Under the pieces are notes generated by a model that ran no database searches, had not been told where the DNA came from, and was given only the letters and a program-made list of their open reading frames with translations. A stretch of DNA of 64,000 nucleotides from Loktanella sp. (GTDB taxonomy: Bacteria > Pseudomonadota > Alphaproteobacteria > Rhodobacterales > Rhodobacteraceae), in assembly GCA_017390475.1 (NCBI GenBank), contig JAFPBO010000016.1, positions 50,996 through 114,995 of the forward strand, read 5' to 3'. Every line of letters begins with the position of its first letter. Position 1 is the stretch's first letter. Below are positions 8,087 through 16,472 of the stretch, one piece after another. Both the position numbers and the translations under genes were made by a program.

Positions 8087-9445
8087 TCACCCACGCGGCC
8101 GGATCGCCAGACTGATCCCGTCGCGCGCCCGCACCGTCAGATGCGCCGCGGGCACCGGTCGTTGATCCGGCACCGGGGTAAAGCAGAACTGTCGGACCAG
8201 CTGCGCCAACAACACGACACCTTCGATCATGGCAAAGCCCGCACCGGTACAGACCCTTGGACCGGCGGAAAACGGCAGATAGCCATCACGCTGCGCCGTT
8301 TTGGTCGCGGCATCCTGCCAGCGCGCGGGATCGAACCCGTCGGGATTTTCCCAGATCCGGTCATGACGGTGCAGATGCCAGGGCGACAGCACGATCTGCG
8401 CGCCCTTGGGCACGTCGCGGTCGCGGAACCGCGTGGCTGTGCGCGCCTCGCGCACCATCATCGGCACGGGGGGATACAGCCGCAGGGTTTCGCGGAACAC
8501 ATCGCGGGTGACCGGCAGTTTGGACAGATCGCTGAAATTGCCGGTAAATGCCGCTGCCTCTGCCGCGACCTTGTCCTGCCAGTCAGGATGGGTGGCCAGC
8601 AGATACAGCGCCCAGGCCAAGGCCGACGCACTGGTTTCATGCCCGGCCAGAAAGAAGATCGCGACCTGATCGACCATGTCCTGTTTGCTGAAAATCTGTC
8701 CGGTCTGCGGGTCCGGCGTTGTCATGATCTTGGTCGCCAGATCATCTGGCGCGGTGCCGGCGGCGATCTGGTCCAGCCGTGCCTGTGTCAGATCGGCGAT
8801 CAACCGGCGGATCGCCCGCGCCTGCCCCCGCACACCACGGCGGAAAAACCGTGGCATCCAGCGCGGACCGGGCAGAAATGCGGCCAGATTCAGGATTGGC
8901 TGCGCCTGTTGATAGGATTGGAACCGGTGATACACCTCTTGCGCGGTCGCATCCTCGATCGGGATCGAAAACAGCGTGCGAAAGATCACGTCAGCCGCGA
9001 TATGGCTGGCGGCGGCGTCAATCATCTGTGCGCTGCCATCGGCCATAGCGTTCAGGCGGGCGCAGCCCGCCTGCCCCGCCGCGACGATGCCGGGAAACGT
9101 ATCGCGCAGGCGTCCGCCCTCAAACGCGGGGTCGATGATGCGCCTTTGCGCCTTCCATTGTGCGCCATTGGTCAGGAACACGCTGTCACCCAGCAAAGGC
9201 CGTAACCCCGCACCGATCCGGTCGGATTTGGGATAGGCATCGGGATTGTCCTTCAGCACTTCACGCAGCAATTTGGGATCATTGATCAGGAATGACCGAA
9301 AGAACGGCGTGCGGAATTCCGCCATCCATGCATGATACAGCCGCGCAGGTTGCGCCGACAGAATATCCTGCCGGAACAACCGCATATAACGCCAGAGCGA
9401 GACCCGATCAGCGCGCGCCGCAGGTTTCGGCGGCAGATCCTTCAT
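8087..9445 (-). CDS. Cytochrome P450
   Basis: Soluble heme-thiolate monooxygenase (452 aa). All hallmark motifs are visible: the I-helix oxygen-activation motif AGHETS (267-272), the K-helix E319-x-x-R322 (ETLRLYPP), and the heme loop FSAGPRVCTG with the cysteine ligand C399. There is no N-terminal membrane anchor, as usual for bacterial class I enzymes, which need a separate ferredoxin and reductase; neither is adjacent. The upstream alpha/beta-hydrolase gene overlaps its start by four bases, so the two are co-translated and probably act on the same substrate. The substrate cannot be predicted. Confidence 0.95.
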   Translation of the reverse strand: MKDLPPKPAARADRVSLWRYMRLFRQDILSAQPARLYHAWMAEFRTPFFRSFLINDPKLLREVLKDNPDAYPKSDRIGAGLRPLLGDSVFLTNGAQWKAQRRIIDPAFEGGRLRDTFPGIVAAGQAGCARLNAMADGSAQMIDAAASHIAADVIFRTLFSIPIEDATAQEVYHRFQSYQQAQPILNLAAFLPGPRWMPRFFRRGVRGQARAIRRLIADLTQARLDQIAAGTAPDDLATKIMTTPDPQTGQIFSKQDMVDQVAIFFLAGHETSASALAWALYLLATHPDWQDKVAAEAAAFTGNFSDLSKLPVTRDVFRETLRLYPPVPMMVREARTATRFRDRDVPKGAQIVLSPWHLHRHDRIWENPDGFDPARWQDAATKTAQRDGYLPFSAGPRVCTGAGFAMIEGVVLLAQLVRQFCFTPVPDQRPVPAAHLTVRARDGISLAIRPRG

Positions 9446-10719
9446 GACGCGAGCGAGGTATATTTCGATGCAGGGACATCAATCCGCGACTTTGACGGTG
9501 GCCTGTCACGGAATCTGTCAGCCAAGGTCAACGGACCGGCGGTGATCTGAAAATAATCATAGTCTTTTGGCTGATCAAAGGCGCAGAGATATTGAAAATG
9601 CAGCCGGAAAAACCGCCAGCGCAGGGCTTTCCAGCGCGCCGCCGACAGGCTCTGCGTGAATGCAGCGGAAATCACCAAAGGCCAATGTTTACCCGGCGGT
9701 GTGACCCCCGTGACCGCCACCGGATCACACAGCGCGAAACAGCAGCCATCGCCGGGTGCTGTGACATCGACCCAGGTCAGCGCCTCTTGTGTTGCCAGAA
9801 ACGCCAGATCGGCGCGCAATTGCCGGGCCTCTGGCAGGAATGACACCATCGGCGCCACCTGCCCCAGCGACAGAAACGCCAGTTTCGGGCCATCGGCAGG
9901 CACGCGGCCATCGCGGATCAGATTGGCGATCACCATCACCGCTAGATGCGCGCCGGATGAATGGCCGACGATCAACACTTCGTCTTCGTTGTCATCCTGC
10001 AAGGCGGCGGCGATCTGATCGGCAAATTCTGCCAGCCGTTCCGTCAGTTCCGGCGGCGTCGCGCCCCGATATTGCGCGCTGAAAGCGTAATCATGCATCA
10101 GGTAATAGGCGAATAACTTATTGTCCTGCGCCTTGAACCAGCGCAGCAGATAGACCGCGACGATGCCCAGAATGCCCAACTTTATCAGCCATGCCAGCCA
10201 GCCGATACCCGCCGCAATCACGCCGCCGCCAAGGCCGATACCGGTGACAGCGCTGTTCAGCGCCCATTCTGCCAGCCGCCCCAGCGCCCAGCCCAGTTGC
10301 AACGCGATCACCAATTGCCCCAACAGCATCGCCACCGGGTAAAGTGCGGCGATCACCGGCCCTTTGCGCAGCCACATCAGCCGCCGCAAGGTGCCGGTGC
10401 TGATATAGATCCAGGCGGTCATGAACAACTGGCGATAGGTGGCAAGGATCGACTGCGCCATGCTGTCGCGCACGATATCGGACCAGACCAGCACATCGAT
10501 CCGCGCCTGCACCGCCTGACCTGCGGTTTCGCTGTCGACCGACCAATGAAACCCGTTGCCCACCACACCGGCCTGCACCGCGATATTATAACCGCTGATC
10601 TGCGCCTGCGCGGCAGATTCGCTGCGGTATAATTCACGATAGCGGCGCGGATGAAATGGATCATAGCCGGGAATGTGAAAGACCCTGCGCCGGGTGACGC
10701 GTGTTATGTCCTTGGTCAT
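9442..10719 (-). CDS. Membrane-embedded alpha/beta hydrolase-like protein
   Basis: Predicted protein of about 425 aa. The C-terminal half carries the nucleophile elbow GHSSG with the Ser at about residue 254, preceded by EDEVLIV, typical of an alpha/beta hydrolase. The N-terminal half begins with FHIPGYDPFHPRRYRELY and then has two hydrophobic stretches near residues 120-148 and 158-193 that would anchor it in the inner membrane. ATG at 10719 is chosen over an in-frame GTG at 10725. The gene ends overlapping the P450 start (ATGA). A lipase or esterase activity is inferred, and no substrate is known. Confidence 0.75.
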   Translation of the reverse strand: MTKDITRVTRRRVFHIPGYDPFHPRRYRELYRSESAAQAQISGYNIAVQAGVVGNGFHWSVDSETAGQAVQARIDVLVWSDIVRDSMAQSILATYRQLFMTAWIYISTGTLRRLMWLRKGPVIAALYPVAMLLGQLVIALQLGWALGRLAEWALNSAVTGIGLGGGVIAAGIGWLAWLIKLGILGIVAVYLLRWFKAQDNKLFAYYLMHDYAFSAQYRGATPPELTERLAEFADQIAAALQDDNEDEVLIVGHSSGAHLAVMVIANLIRDGRVPADGPKLAFLSLGQVAPMVSFLPEARQLRADLAFLATQEALTWVDVTAPGDGCCFALCDPVAVTGVTPPGKHWPLVISAAFTQSLSAARWKALRWRFFRLHFQYLCAFDQPKDYDYFQITAGPLTLADRFRDRPPSKSRIDVPASKYTSLAS

Positions 10720-10752
10720 CGTCACCTGTTCCCGTTTAACGCCCTGGCCAGT

Positions 10753-11508
10753 CTAGCCGACCGTAGCGAGAAATGGAAAGCGTTCCAGCAACCAATAGCT
10801 GAATGCCGCGAATTGCCCGGTGATCATCATCAGCCCGACAGTCCACAACAGCAGGCCCGATGTCGCCTCGATCTGGCGCATATGGCGTTTCATCCAGCCC
10901 ATCACACCCTTGAGCCGTGGGAAAAACGCCGCGACCAGCAGGAACGGAATACCCAGCCCGACGGCATAGGCCCCCAGCAAGACGCTGCCGCGTCCGACGT
11001 CAGCCTCTGACGCGGCAAGGCCCAGAATCGCGCCCAGCACCGGGCCAAGGCAAGGCGTCCAACCAAAGGCAAAGGCAAGGCCCAGCAGATAAGCCCCAAA
11101 GGCCGATCCGCCCTTGTCGCCCGCATCCAGCCGCGCCTCGCGGTCCAGAAAACCGATCCGGTAAACCCCGACGAAATGCGCGCCAAGCACCATCACCACC
11201 AGCCCGGCGACAATGACAAAATATTCCTGCACGCCCAGCAGCATCCGCCCCATGGTGGAAAAGGCGATCCCCAGCAGCAGAAAAACCGTGGACAGGCCAA
11301 GGACAAAGAACAAAGCCGCGACAAAGACCCTGCGCCTTGCTGTGCGGGTGGTTTCCATCTCGCTGACCGAAACGCCCCCCATATAGGCAAGGTAAGGCGG
11401 CACCACCGGCAGCACGCAGGGGCTGAGGAACGACAGCACACCCGCCGCCAAAGCAACAACCATGGCAGGGATCAGGGCGGCGTCAAAGATCAGACCGGTT
11501 TCCAGCAT
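10753..11508 (-). CDS. ccdA: Cytochrome c biogenesis protein CcdA
   Basis: Inner-membrane thiol-disulfide transporter (251 aa) that passes electrons from cytosolic thioredoxin to periplasmic partners for cytochrome c maturation. Six hydrophobic segments are visible. The redox cysteines lie in LSFLSPCVLPVVPPY (first helix) and GWTPCLGPVLG (fourth helix), as in the CcdA family. ATG at 11508 is preferred because AGGAA precedes it; an upstream in-frame start would add 17 residues that do not resemble the family. A TusA-like thiol carrier gene is divergently oriented 93 bases away. Confidence 0.94.
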   Translation of the reverse strand: MLETGLIFDAALIPAMVVALAAGVLSFLSPCVLPVVPPYLAYMGGVSVSEMETTRTARRRVFVAALFFVLGLSTVFLLLGIAFSTMGRMLLGVQEYFVIVAGLVVMVLGAHFVGVYRIGFLDREARLDAGDKGGSAFGAYLLGLAFAFGWTPCLGPVLGAILGLAASEADVGRGSVLLGAYAVGLGIPFLLVAAFFPRLKGVMGWMKRHMRQIEATSGLLLWTVGLMMITGQFAAFSYWLLERFPFLATVG

Positions 11509-11601
11509 CACAGCGTTCCTATCGCAGTGACGCGGCATCGTCACGGGGGCTGGTGTCACATCTTGGTGGACAAAGTGAAATATGCGCCCTAGGTCCCGGA
11601 T

Positions 11602-11829
11602 ATGACATATGACGCTGATCTTGATGCCCGCGGGCTGCTATGCCCGCTGCCGGTGCTGAAGGCCCGCAAACGGCTGTCGGCGCTCGTATCGGGCCAGGTG
11701 TTGCGCATGCTGGCCGATGACCCCGCCGCCATCGTCGATGTGCCCCATTTCTGTGCCGAGGCTGGGCATCAGATGCTGGCCTGTCAGGATGACGGTGACG
11801 GGCAGATCTATCTGATCCGCAAGGGTTGA
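11602..11829 (+). CDS. TusA-family sulfur carrier protein
   Basis: Small cytosolic sulfur-carrier protein of 75 aa. The signature LDARGLLCPLPVLKARK contains the CPxP motif with the persulfide-bearing cysteine C14. The rest fits the two-layer TusA fold (GQVLRMLADDPAAIVDVPHFC). Relatives act in tRNA 2-thiouridine formation, molybdenum-cofactor maturation or sulfur oxidation. No tus, dsr or sox genes are present here to choose between these. It is divergent from ccdA. Confidence 0.9.
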   Translation: MTYDADLDARGLLCPLPVLKARKRLSALVSGQVLRMLADDPAAIVDVPHFCAEAGHQMLACQDDGDGQIYLIRKG

Positions 11830-11840
11830 TCGCGGGCGCG

Positions 11841-11895
11841 ACGCGCGGCCCCGGATCAGGTCCGGGGCAAGGTGAGTATTTTTGGAAATAAGAAG
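11841..11895. repeat. Intergenic palindromic element with CCCCGG/CCGGGG
   Basis: CCCCGGATCAGGTCCGGGG (11849-11867) forms an imperfect palindrome and is followed by GGTGAGTATTTTTGG and a purine-rich stretch. A related palindrome (ACCCCGGCTTTGGTCCGGGG) lies at 14751-14770 upstream of rne. Both are non-coding. Confidence 0.6.
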
Positions 11896-11918
11896 ACAGG
11901 ATGCTGTCCTGTCGTTGC

Positions 11919-11953
11919 AAAAACGCCGCCCCCGGGAAAGGGGCGGCGTTTTG
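11919..11953. terminator. Bidirectional terminator between tusA-like gene and rne
   Basis: The arms ACGCCGCCCC and GGGGCGGCGT are separated by a short GGGAAA-type loop. They are flanked by an A-run on the left and a T-run on the right, so the structure can terminate both the plus-strand TusA-like gene and the minus-strand rne. Confidence 0.87.
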
Positions 11954-11956
11954 TGT

Positions 11957-14590
11957 TCAGCCGCCGAGCGACCACCAGCCTTTGCGGCGCGGTTTTTCCG
12001 CAGCCGGTTTGGCAGGTTCTGATTCGGGTTCGGGCTGTGGCGCGGGCTGTTCAGCCACCGCCGGTGCCGGTGCCGGTTCAGGCGTTGGTGCCGGTTCGGG
12101 TGCCGAGACGATCTCATCCGCGGCGACAGCGGTTTCGGCGACGACCTCGGCTTTCGGCTTGGCCCGGCTGCGCCGCTTTGGCTTATCTGCAAGCGGTGCC
12201 GGTGCCTCGCCTGCAGCTGCGGCCGCTTCGGCGGCTTTCTGTGCCGCTGTCTTGCGCGGGGCGCGTTTGCGTGGCGCAGGTTTCGACTCTGGCTCTGGCG
12301 CGGTGTCGGCGACCGGGGCTTCGGCAGAAGGTACGTCAGCCACAGATGCATTAACCGCAGGCGTTTCAGCCGCTTGGTCTGGCGCGGTCTCGGCCTCTGT
12401 CTTAGGCGTTTTCCGGTTATAGGTGCGGCTGCGCTTGGGCTTTTCCTGCGGTGCCGCTTCAACGGCAGCATCCTGCGCGGCGACGGCTGGCGATTCTGCC
12501 GTATCCTGCGCCACATCGCCATTGCCCTGACCATTGGCGTTCTGATCCTGCGGGCCATTGCCCGTGCCGGACCGCCGCCGACGCCGCCGGCTACGTTTGC
12601 GTTTTGGCCGGGCTTCGCCATCAGTTTCAGCGACAGCGGCGGTCTGCGCCGGTTTCGCCTCTGGCTCTTCTTCGTCGTCGGGGGTTTCGACGATCAGATC
12701 ATCTTCTTCCTCATCCATCATCACAGTGCTGGCGATGATCGGTGCGGCTTCGGGCACGACGCGGGTGGCGGTTTTGAACTTTTCGACCACAAAATCAGGC
12801 GAGATCAGTGTCGGATCACATTCGATCCGCACCGACATGCCATAGCGCGCCTCGACGTCGGCGATGTTTTCGCGTTTGCCGTTCATCAGGAAATTGGCGA
12901 TGGCGATGGGCGCGCGGACCAACACCTCTTTGCTGCGGGCGCGCACGCCTTCTTCTTCCAGCTGGCGCAGGATCGACAGGGCGACGTTATCGTCGGACCG
13001 CAACAGCCCCGTGCCATGGCAATGCGGGCACATCTGTGTCGTGGCTTCCAGCATGCCGGGGCGCAGGCGCTGGCGCGACATTTCCATCAGGCCGAAACCG
13101 GAAATCCGGCCCACCTGAATCCGCGCCCGGTCGGTTTTCAGCGCCTCTTTGAAGCGTTTTTCGACAGATGCATTGTTCTTGCGTTCGTCCATATCGATGA
13201 AATCGATCACGATCAGGCCCGCAAGGTCACGCAGACGCAATTGGCGCGCGACTTCGTCCGCAGCTTCAAGATTGGTTTTCAGCGCAGTCTGTTCGATCGA
13301 CCCTTCCTTGGTGGCGCGACCAGAGTTGACGTCAATCGCGACCAAAGCCTCTGTGATGCCAATCACGATATAGCCGCCCGAAGGCAGTTGGACGGTCGGG
13401 TTGAACATGCCGCCAAGATAGGTTTCGACCTGATAGCGCGCGTAAAGCGGCATCTGTTCGGCGTAGAATTTCACATTCTTGGCATGCGACGGCATGATCA
13501 TCCGCATGAATTCCTTGGCAGACCGATAGCCCGCCTCGCCCGCGACGATGACCTCGTCGATATCCTTGGAATAAAGATCCCGGATCGAACGTTTGATCAG
13601 ATCGCCTTCTTCATAGATTTTCGCCGGTGCGATGGATTTCAGCGTGAGTTCGCGAATCTGTTCCCACATCCGTTGCAGATATTCGTAATCGCGCTTGATT
13701 TCCGCCTTGGTGCGCTGCGACCCCGCAGTGCGGATGATCAGACCCGCACCTTCTGGCACGGTCATTTCACCGGCGATTTCCTTCAGCTTTTTGCGGTCCA
13801 CCGCATTGGTGATCTTGCGGGAAATCCCGCCGCCACGCGCGGTGTTCGGCATCAACACGCAATAACGACCGGCCAGCGACAGATAGGTGGTCAGCGCCGC
13901 GCCCTTGTTGCCGCGTTCTTCTTTCACGACCTGAATCAGCAGGATCTGACGAACCTTGATGACTTCCTGAATTTTATACCGGCGTGGGCGTGGTTTGCGG
14001 ACCGGACGCACGTCTTCGATATCATCGGCTTCGGCAACGCTTTCGATGCCATCCTCGGACGCGTCATCCTCGACATCGTCATCAGCGGCTGGCGTTTCGA
14101 CCGGCGTTTCGCCGACCAGTTCCATGGGCGAGCTGCCTTCCAGATCATCATCCAGATCGATGGTTTCCAGCCCGGCAGGATCATCCGATGTGGCAACCGG
14201 ATCAGTACCATCGACAGAGGCGGCACGCGCCTTGTTGGTGCGGGTGCGGCGGCGGGGCTTTGGATTATCCTCTGCCTCTTCCTCGACCCGCAGGCTTTCG
14301 GCATAGGCGCGTTCTTCCGCCATCAGCGCCTCGCGGTCGGCGACGGGGATCTGGTAATAATCCGGGTGGATTTCCGCAAAGGCCAGAAAACCATGGCGAT
14401 TGCCGCCATAATCCACAAAGGCGGCCTGCAGCGATGGTTCGACCCGGGTTACCTTGGCAAGGTAGATGTTGCCAGCCAGCTGGCGTTTGAATTGGCTTTC
14501 AAAATCAAATTCTTCGACTTTGTTTCCGTCTACCACCACAACGCGGGTTTCTTCCGCATGTGTGGCGTCTATCAACATTTTCTTTGGCAT
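11957..14590 (-). CDS. rne: Ribonuclease E
   Basis: Essential endoribonuclease of mRNA decay and rRNA/tRNA processing, 877 aa from the ATG at 14590 (MPKKMLIDATHAEETR, the usual alphaproteobacterial N-terminus). Visible in order: an S1 domain (NIYLAKVTRVEPSLQAAFVDYG) interrupted by a long acidic insertion with basic RRRTRTNK and RKPRPRR patches; the catalytic DNase I-like region (VAIDVNSGRATKEGS, IVIDFIDMDE); the zinc-link CPHCHGTG; and a disordered Ala/Pro/Lys-rich C-terminal tail with Arg-rich RKRSRRRRRRS, ending GWWSLGG. The tail would scaffold a degradosome. An in-frame upstream start at 14638 gives residues foreign to the family. A long non-coding leader lies upstream. Confidence 0.96.
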   Translation of the reverse strand: MPKKMLIDATHAEETRVVVVDGNKVEEFDFESQFKRQLAGNIYLAKVTRVEPSLQAAFVDYGGNRHGFLAFAEIHPDYYQIPVADREALMAEERAYAESLRVEEEAEDNPKPRRRTRTNKARAASVDGTDPVATSDDPAGLETIDLDDDLEGSSPMELVGETPVETPAADDDVEDDASEDGIESVAEADDIEDVRPVRKPRPRRYKIQEVIKVRQILLIQVVKEERGNKGAALTTYLSLAGRYCVLMPNTARGGGISRKITNAVDRKKLKEIAGEMTVPEGAGLIIRTAGSQRTKAEIKRDYEYLQRMWEQIRELTLKSIAPAKIYEEGDLIKRSIRDLYSKDIDEVIVAGEAGYRSAKEFMRMIMPSHAKNVKFYAEQMPLYARYQVETYLGGMFNPTVQLPSGGYIVIGITEALVAIDVNSGRATKEGSIEQTALKTNLEAADEVARQLRLRDLAGLIVIDFIDMDERKNNASVEKRFKEALKTDRARIQVGRISGFGLMEMSRQRLRPGMLEATTQMCPHCHGTGLLRSDDNVALSILRQLEEEGVRARSKEVLVRAPIAIANFLMNGKRENIADVEARYGMSVRIECDPTLISPDFVVEKFKTATRVVPEAAPIIASTVMMDEEEDDLIVETPDDEEEPEAKPAQTAAVAETDGEARPKRKRSRRRRRRSGTGNGPQDQNANGQGNGDVAQDTAESPAVAAQDAAVEAAPQEKPKRSRTYNRKTPKTEAETAPDQAAETPAVNASVADVPSAEAPVADTAPEPESKPAPRKRAPRKTAAQKAAEAAAAAGEAPAPLADKPKRRSRAKPKAEVVAETAVAADEIVSAPEPAPTPEPAPAPAVAEQPAPQPEPESEPAKPAAEKPRRKGWWSLGG

Positions 14591-15127
14591 TTTGTCCATT
14601 CGCATATGGCGCGTCCGGCCCCCCGGGGGGTGCAGCAAACCGCGCGATATGTCTGATTGAGGCGAGCGTGGCGCGGGCAGATATAGCGCCCCTCGGGGCT
14701 GCCAATGTCTTGCCTATATGTTGCGCGCGTTGCATCGCGTTTCTTCTCCGACCCCGGCTTTGGTCCGGGGCCCGTTCAAGGCCCGGTCTGCGTCATAGGG
14801 CGCGCGACCAAGGGCGTTTTTCTGACCCCGAAGGATCAAATCAGCCGCCGCAGAGGTGATCATCGATCATACTGTGGCAGAGAATCCGATCGGATATCAC
14901 CGTGCAACCAACGCACGAGCACCCGTCTTTCATACATAGGTGAATCCGCTGCCGGATTACAACGATATTATTTTGCCCCACCGCTGTGGCCCGCGAATGC
15001 CGCAATTTCAGGCAGCTTCCGATCACAGTTCCCACGTTCAGGAGGGCAGATTGCGATGATCACGCGGGGCATCGGAACGACCCGCGACGCAACAGCACCG
15101 GTCAGACAATCTGCAAGCGATCAGCCG
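14591..15127. other. Non-coding region between rne and dctD-type gene
   Basis: A 537-base stretch with no convincing gene. It would contain the rne promoter and 5' leader on the minus strand. The palindrome at 14751-14773 matches the element near 11849, and ATCCGATCGGAT (14886-14897) is a second perfect palindrome. Open frames here lack ribosome-binding sites and coding character. A small RNA or a structured rne leader is possible but not demonstrated. Confidence 0.5.
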
Positions 15128-16462
15128 CTAGGATACGTAATCTGACCGTTGCAGGCTGTATTTCGCCATTTTTTCGTTCAGCGTGCGGCGCGGCAGGCAA
15201 AGTTCCTCCATCACCGCGACAATCGATCCCCGATGCCGGCGCATGGTATTGTCGATCAGCATCCGTTCAAACGCCTCGACGAATTCCTTCAGCGGCTTGC
15301 CTTCGGTCGTCATCGCCGATTGCGTATCTTCGGTTTCATTCATCAAAAGTGATGCAATCGACCCGCTGCCGCGCCGGTTTTGCAGCACCGCGCGTTCGGC
15401 AACATTGATTAGCTGACGCACATTGCCGGGCCACGGGGCCTGCAACAATTGCGCGGCTTCCTGCGCGCTGACCTGCGGGGCCTCACAGCCATATTCATCG
15501 GCAAATTCCTCGCTCAGACGGGTGAAGAGCGTCAGAATATCCTCACCGCGCTGACGCAGCGGCGGCACGGTGATCCGCAGGGCGGCAAGGCGGTAGAACA
15601 GATCGGGGCGCAGCACGCTTTCGCAGGTCTTGTCCTGTTCCTGCAGATTGCAGATCGCGACGATCCGGGTTTCCGCGGGCGTGCCCTGATCATTGATCGC
15701 GGTCAAAAGGCGGGCTTGCAGGGCGTGGCTCAGCGCTTCGATATCTTCCAGCACCATGGTGCCACCGCGCGCTTCTTCCATTGCGGGGATAGGTTCGTCG
15801 TCATTCGTGGGACCGAATATCATCCGCGCCAGCGCGTCTTCGTCATAAGCCGAACAGCTGATCAGCACGAATTTGCGATTGGCGCGCGCGCCCACCGCAT
15901 GCAGCGCATGGGCGACCAGCGTCTTGCCGGTGCCAGTCTCACCCTCAATCAGCACATGACCATCGGCCTGACCCAGATCAAGGATATCTTCCTTCAGCCG
16001 TTCCATTGCAGGCGATTGCCCGATCAGCTTTTTCATCAGCGACGACCCGTCCGACAATTCCCGGCGCAGGGCGCGGTTATCCAGCGTCAACCGGCGGGCA
16101 TGGGTGGCCTTCTTGGCCAGTTCGGTCATCCGGTCAGGGTTGAACGGCTTTTCCAGAAAATCAAAGGCGCCGATCCGCATCGCCTCGACCGCCATCGGCA
16201 CATCGCCGTGACCAGTGATCATGATCACCGGCAAGGTGCTGTCGACGCCTTTGAGTTTCTTGAGAAATTGCATCCCGTCCATGCCGGGCATCTTGATATC
16301 GCTGACTACGATGCCGGGGTAATCGCTGCCCAGCCCTTTCAGCGCTTCTTCTGCGCTGGCAAAGGTTTCCGTGTCGAACCCCGACAGCGCCAGCCATTGG
16401 CTGATCGACTGGCGCATATCCTTTTCATCATCGACAATCGCGATCTTCATGGCTTTGCTCAT
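15128..16462 (-). CDS. DctD-type response regulator lacking the GAFTGA loop
   Basis: NtrC-family response regulator (444 aa), probably the partner of the upstream DctB-like kinase. Domains: receiver with phospho-acceptor D55 (VVSDIKMPG) and K105; AAA+ domain with Walker A GETGTGKT (174-181) and a Walker B-like GGTMVLED (233-240); C-terminal Fis-type helix-turn-helix (GSIVAVMEELCLPRRTLNEKM). The sigma54-contacting GAFTGA motif, expected between about residues 216 and 228, is replaced by FGPTNDDEPIPAM. It therefore probably does not open sigma54 promoters and may work with the housekeeping sigma factor, as Rhodobacter NtrC does. No dicarboxylate transporter genes are adjacent, so the substrate is unproven. 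Confidence 0.88.
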   Translation of the reverse strand: MSKAMKIAIVDDEKDMRQSISQWLALSGFDTETFASAEEALKGLGSDYPGIVVSDIKMPGMDGMQFLKKLKGVDSTLPVIMITGHGDVPMAVEAMRIGAFDFLEKPFNPDRMTELAKKATHARRLTLDNRALRRELSDGSSLMKKLIGQSPAMERLKEDILDLGQADGHVLIEGETGTGKTLVAHALHAVGARANRKFVLISCSAYDEDALARMIFGPTNDDEPIPAMEEARGGTMVLEDIEALSHALQARLLTAINDQGTPAETRIVAICNLQEQDKTCESVLRPDLFYRLAALRITVPPLRQRGEDILTLFTRLSEEFADEYGCEAPQVSAQEAAQLLQAPWPGNVRQLINVAERAVLQNRRGSGSIASLLMNETEDTQSAMTTEGKPLKEFVEAFERMLIDNTMRRHRGSIVAVMEELCLPRRTLNEKMAKYSLQRSDYVS

Positions 16463-16472
16463 CGTCTCAATC

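Noticed and set aside
12374-14656. A 760-codon open frame antisense to rne
   Set aside because: It is the complement of the RNase E gene, whose domains are unmistakable. The frame is open because of high GC and codon bias.
14705-15145. A 146-codon plus-strand frame in the rne leader
   Set aside because: It has no ribosome-binding site, an odd residue composition, and crosses palindromic repeat and the end of the dctD-type gene.
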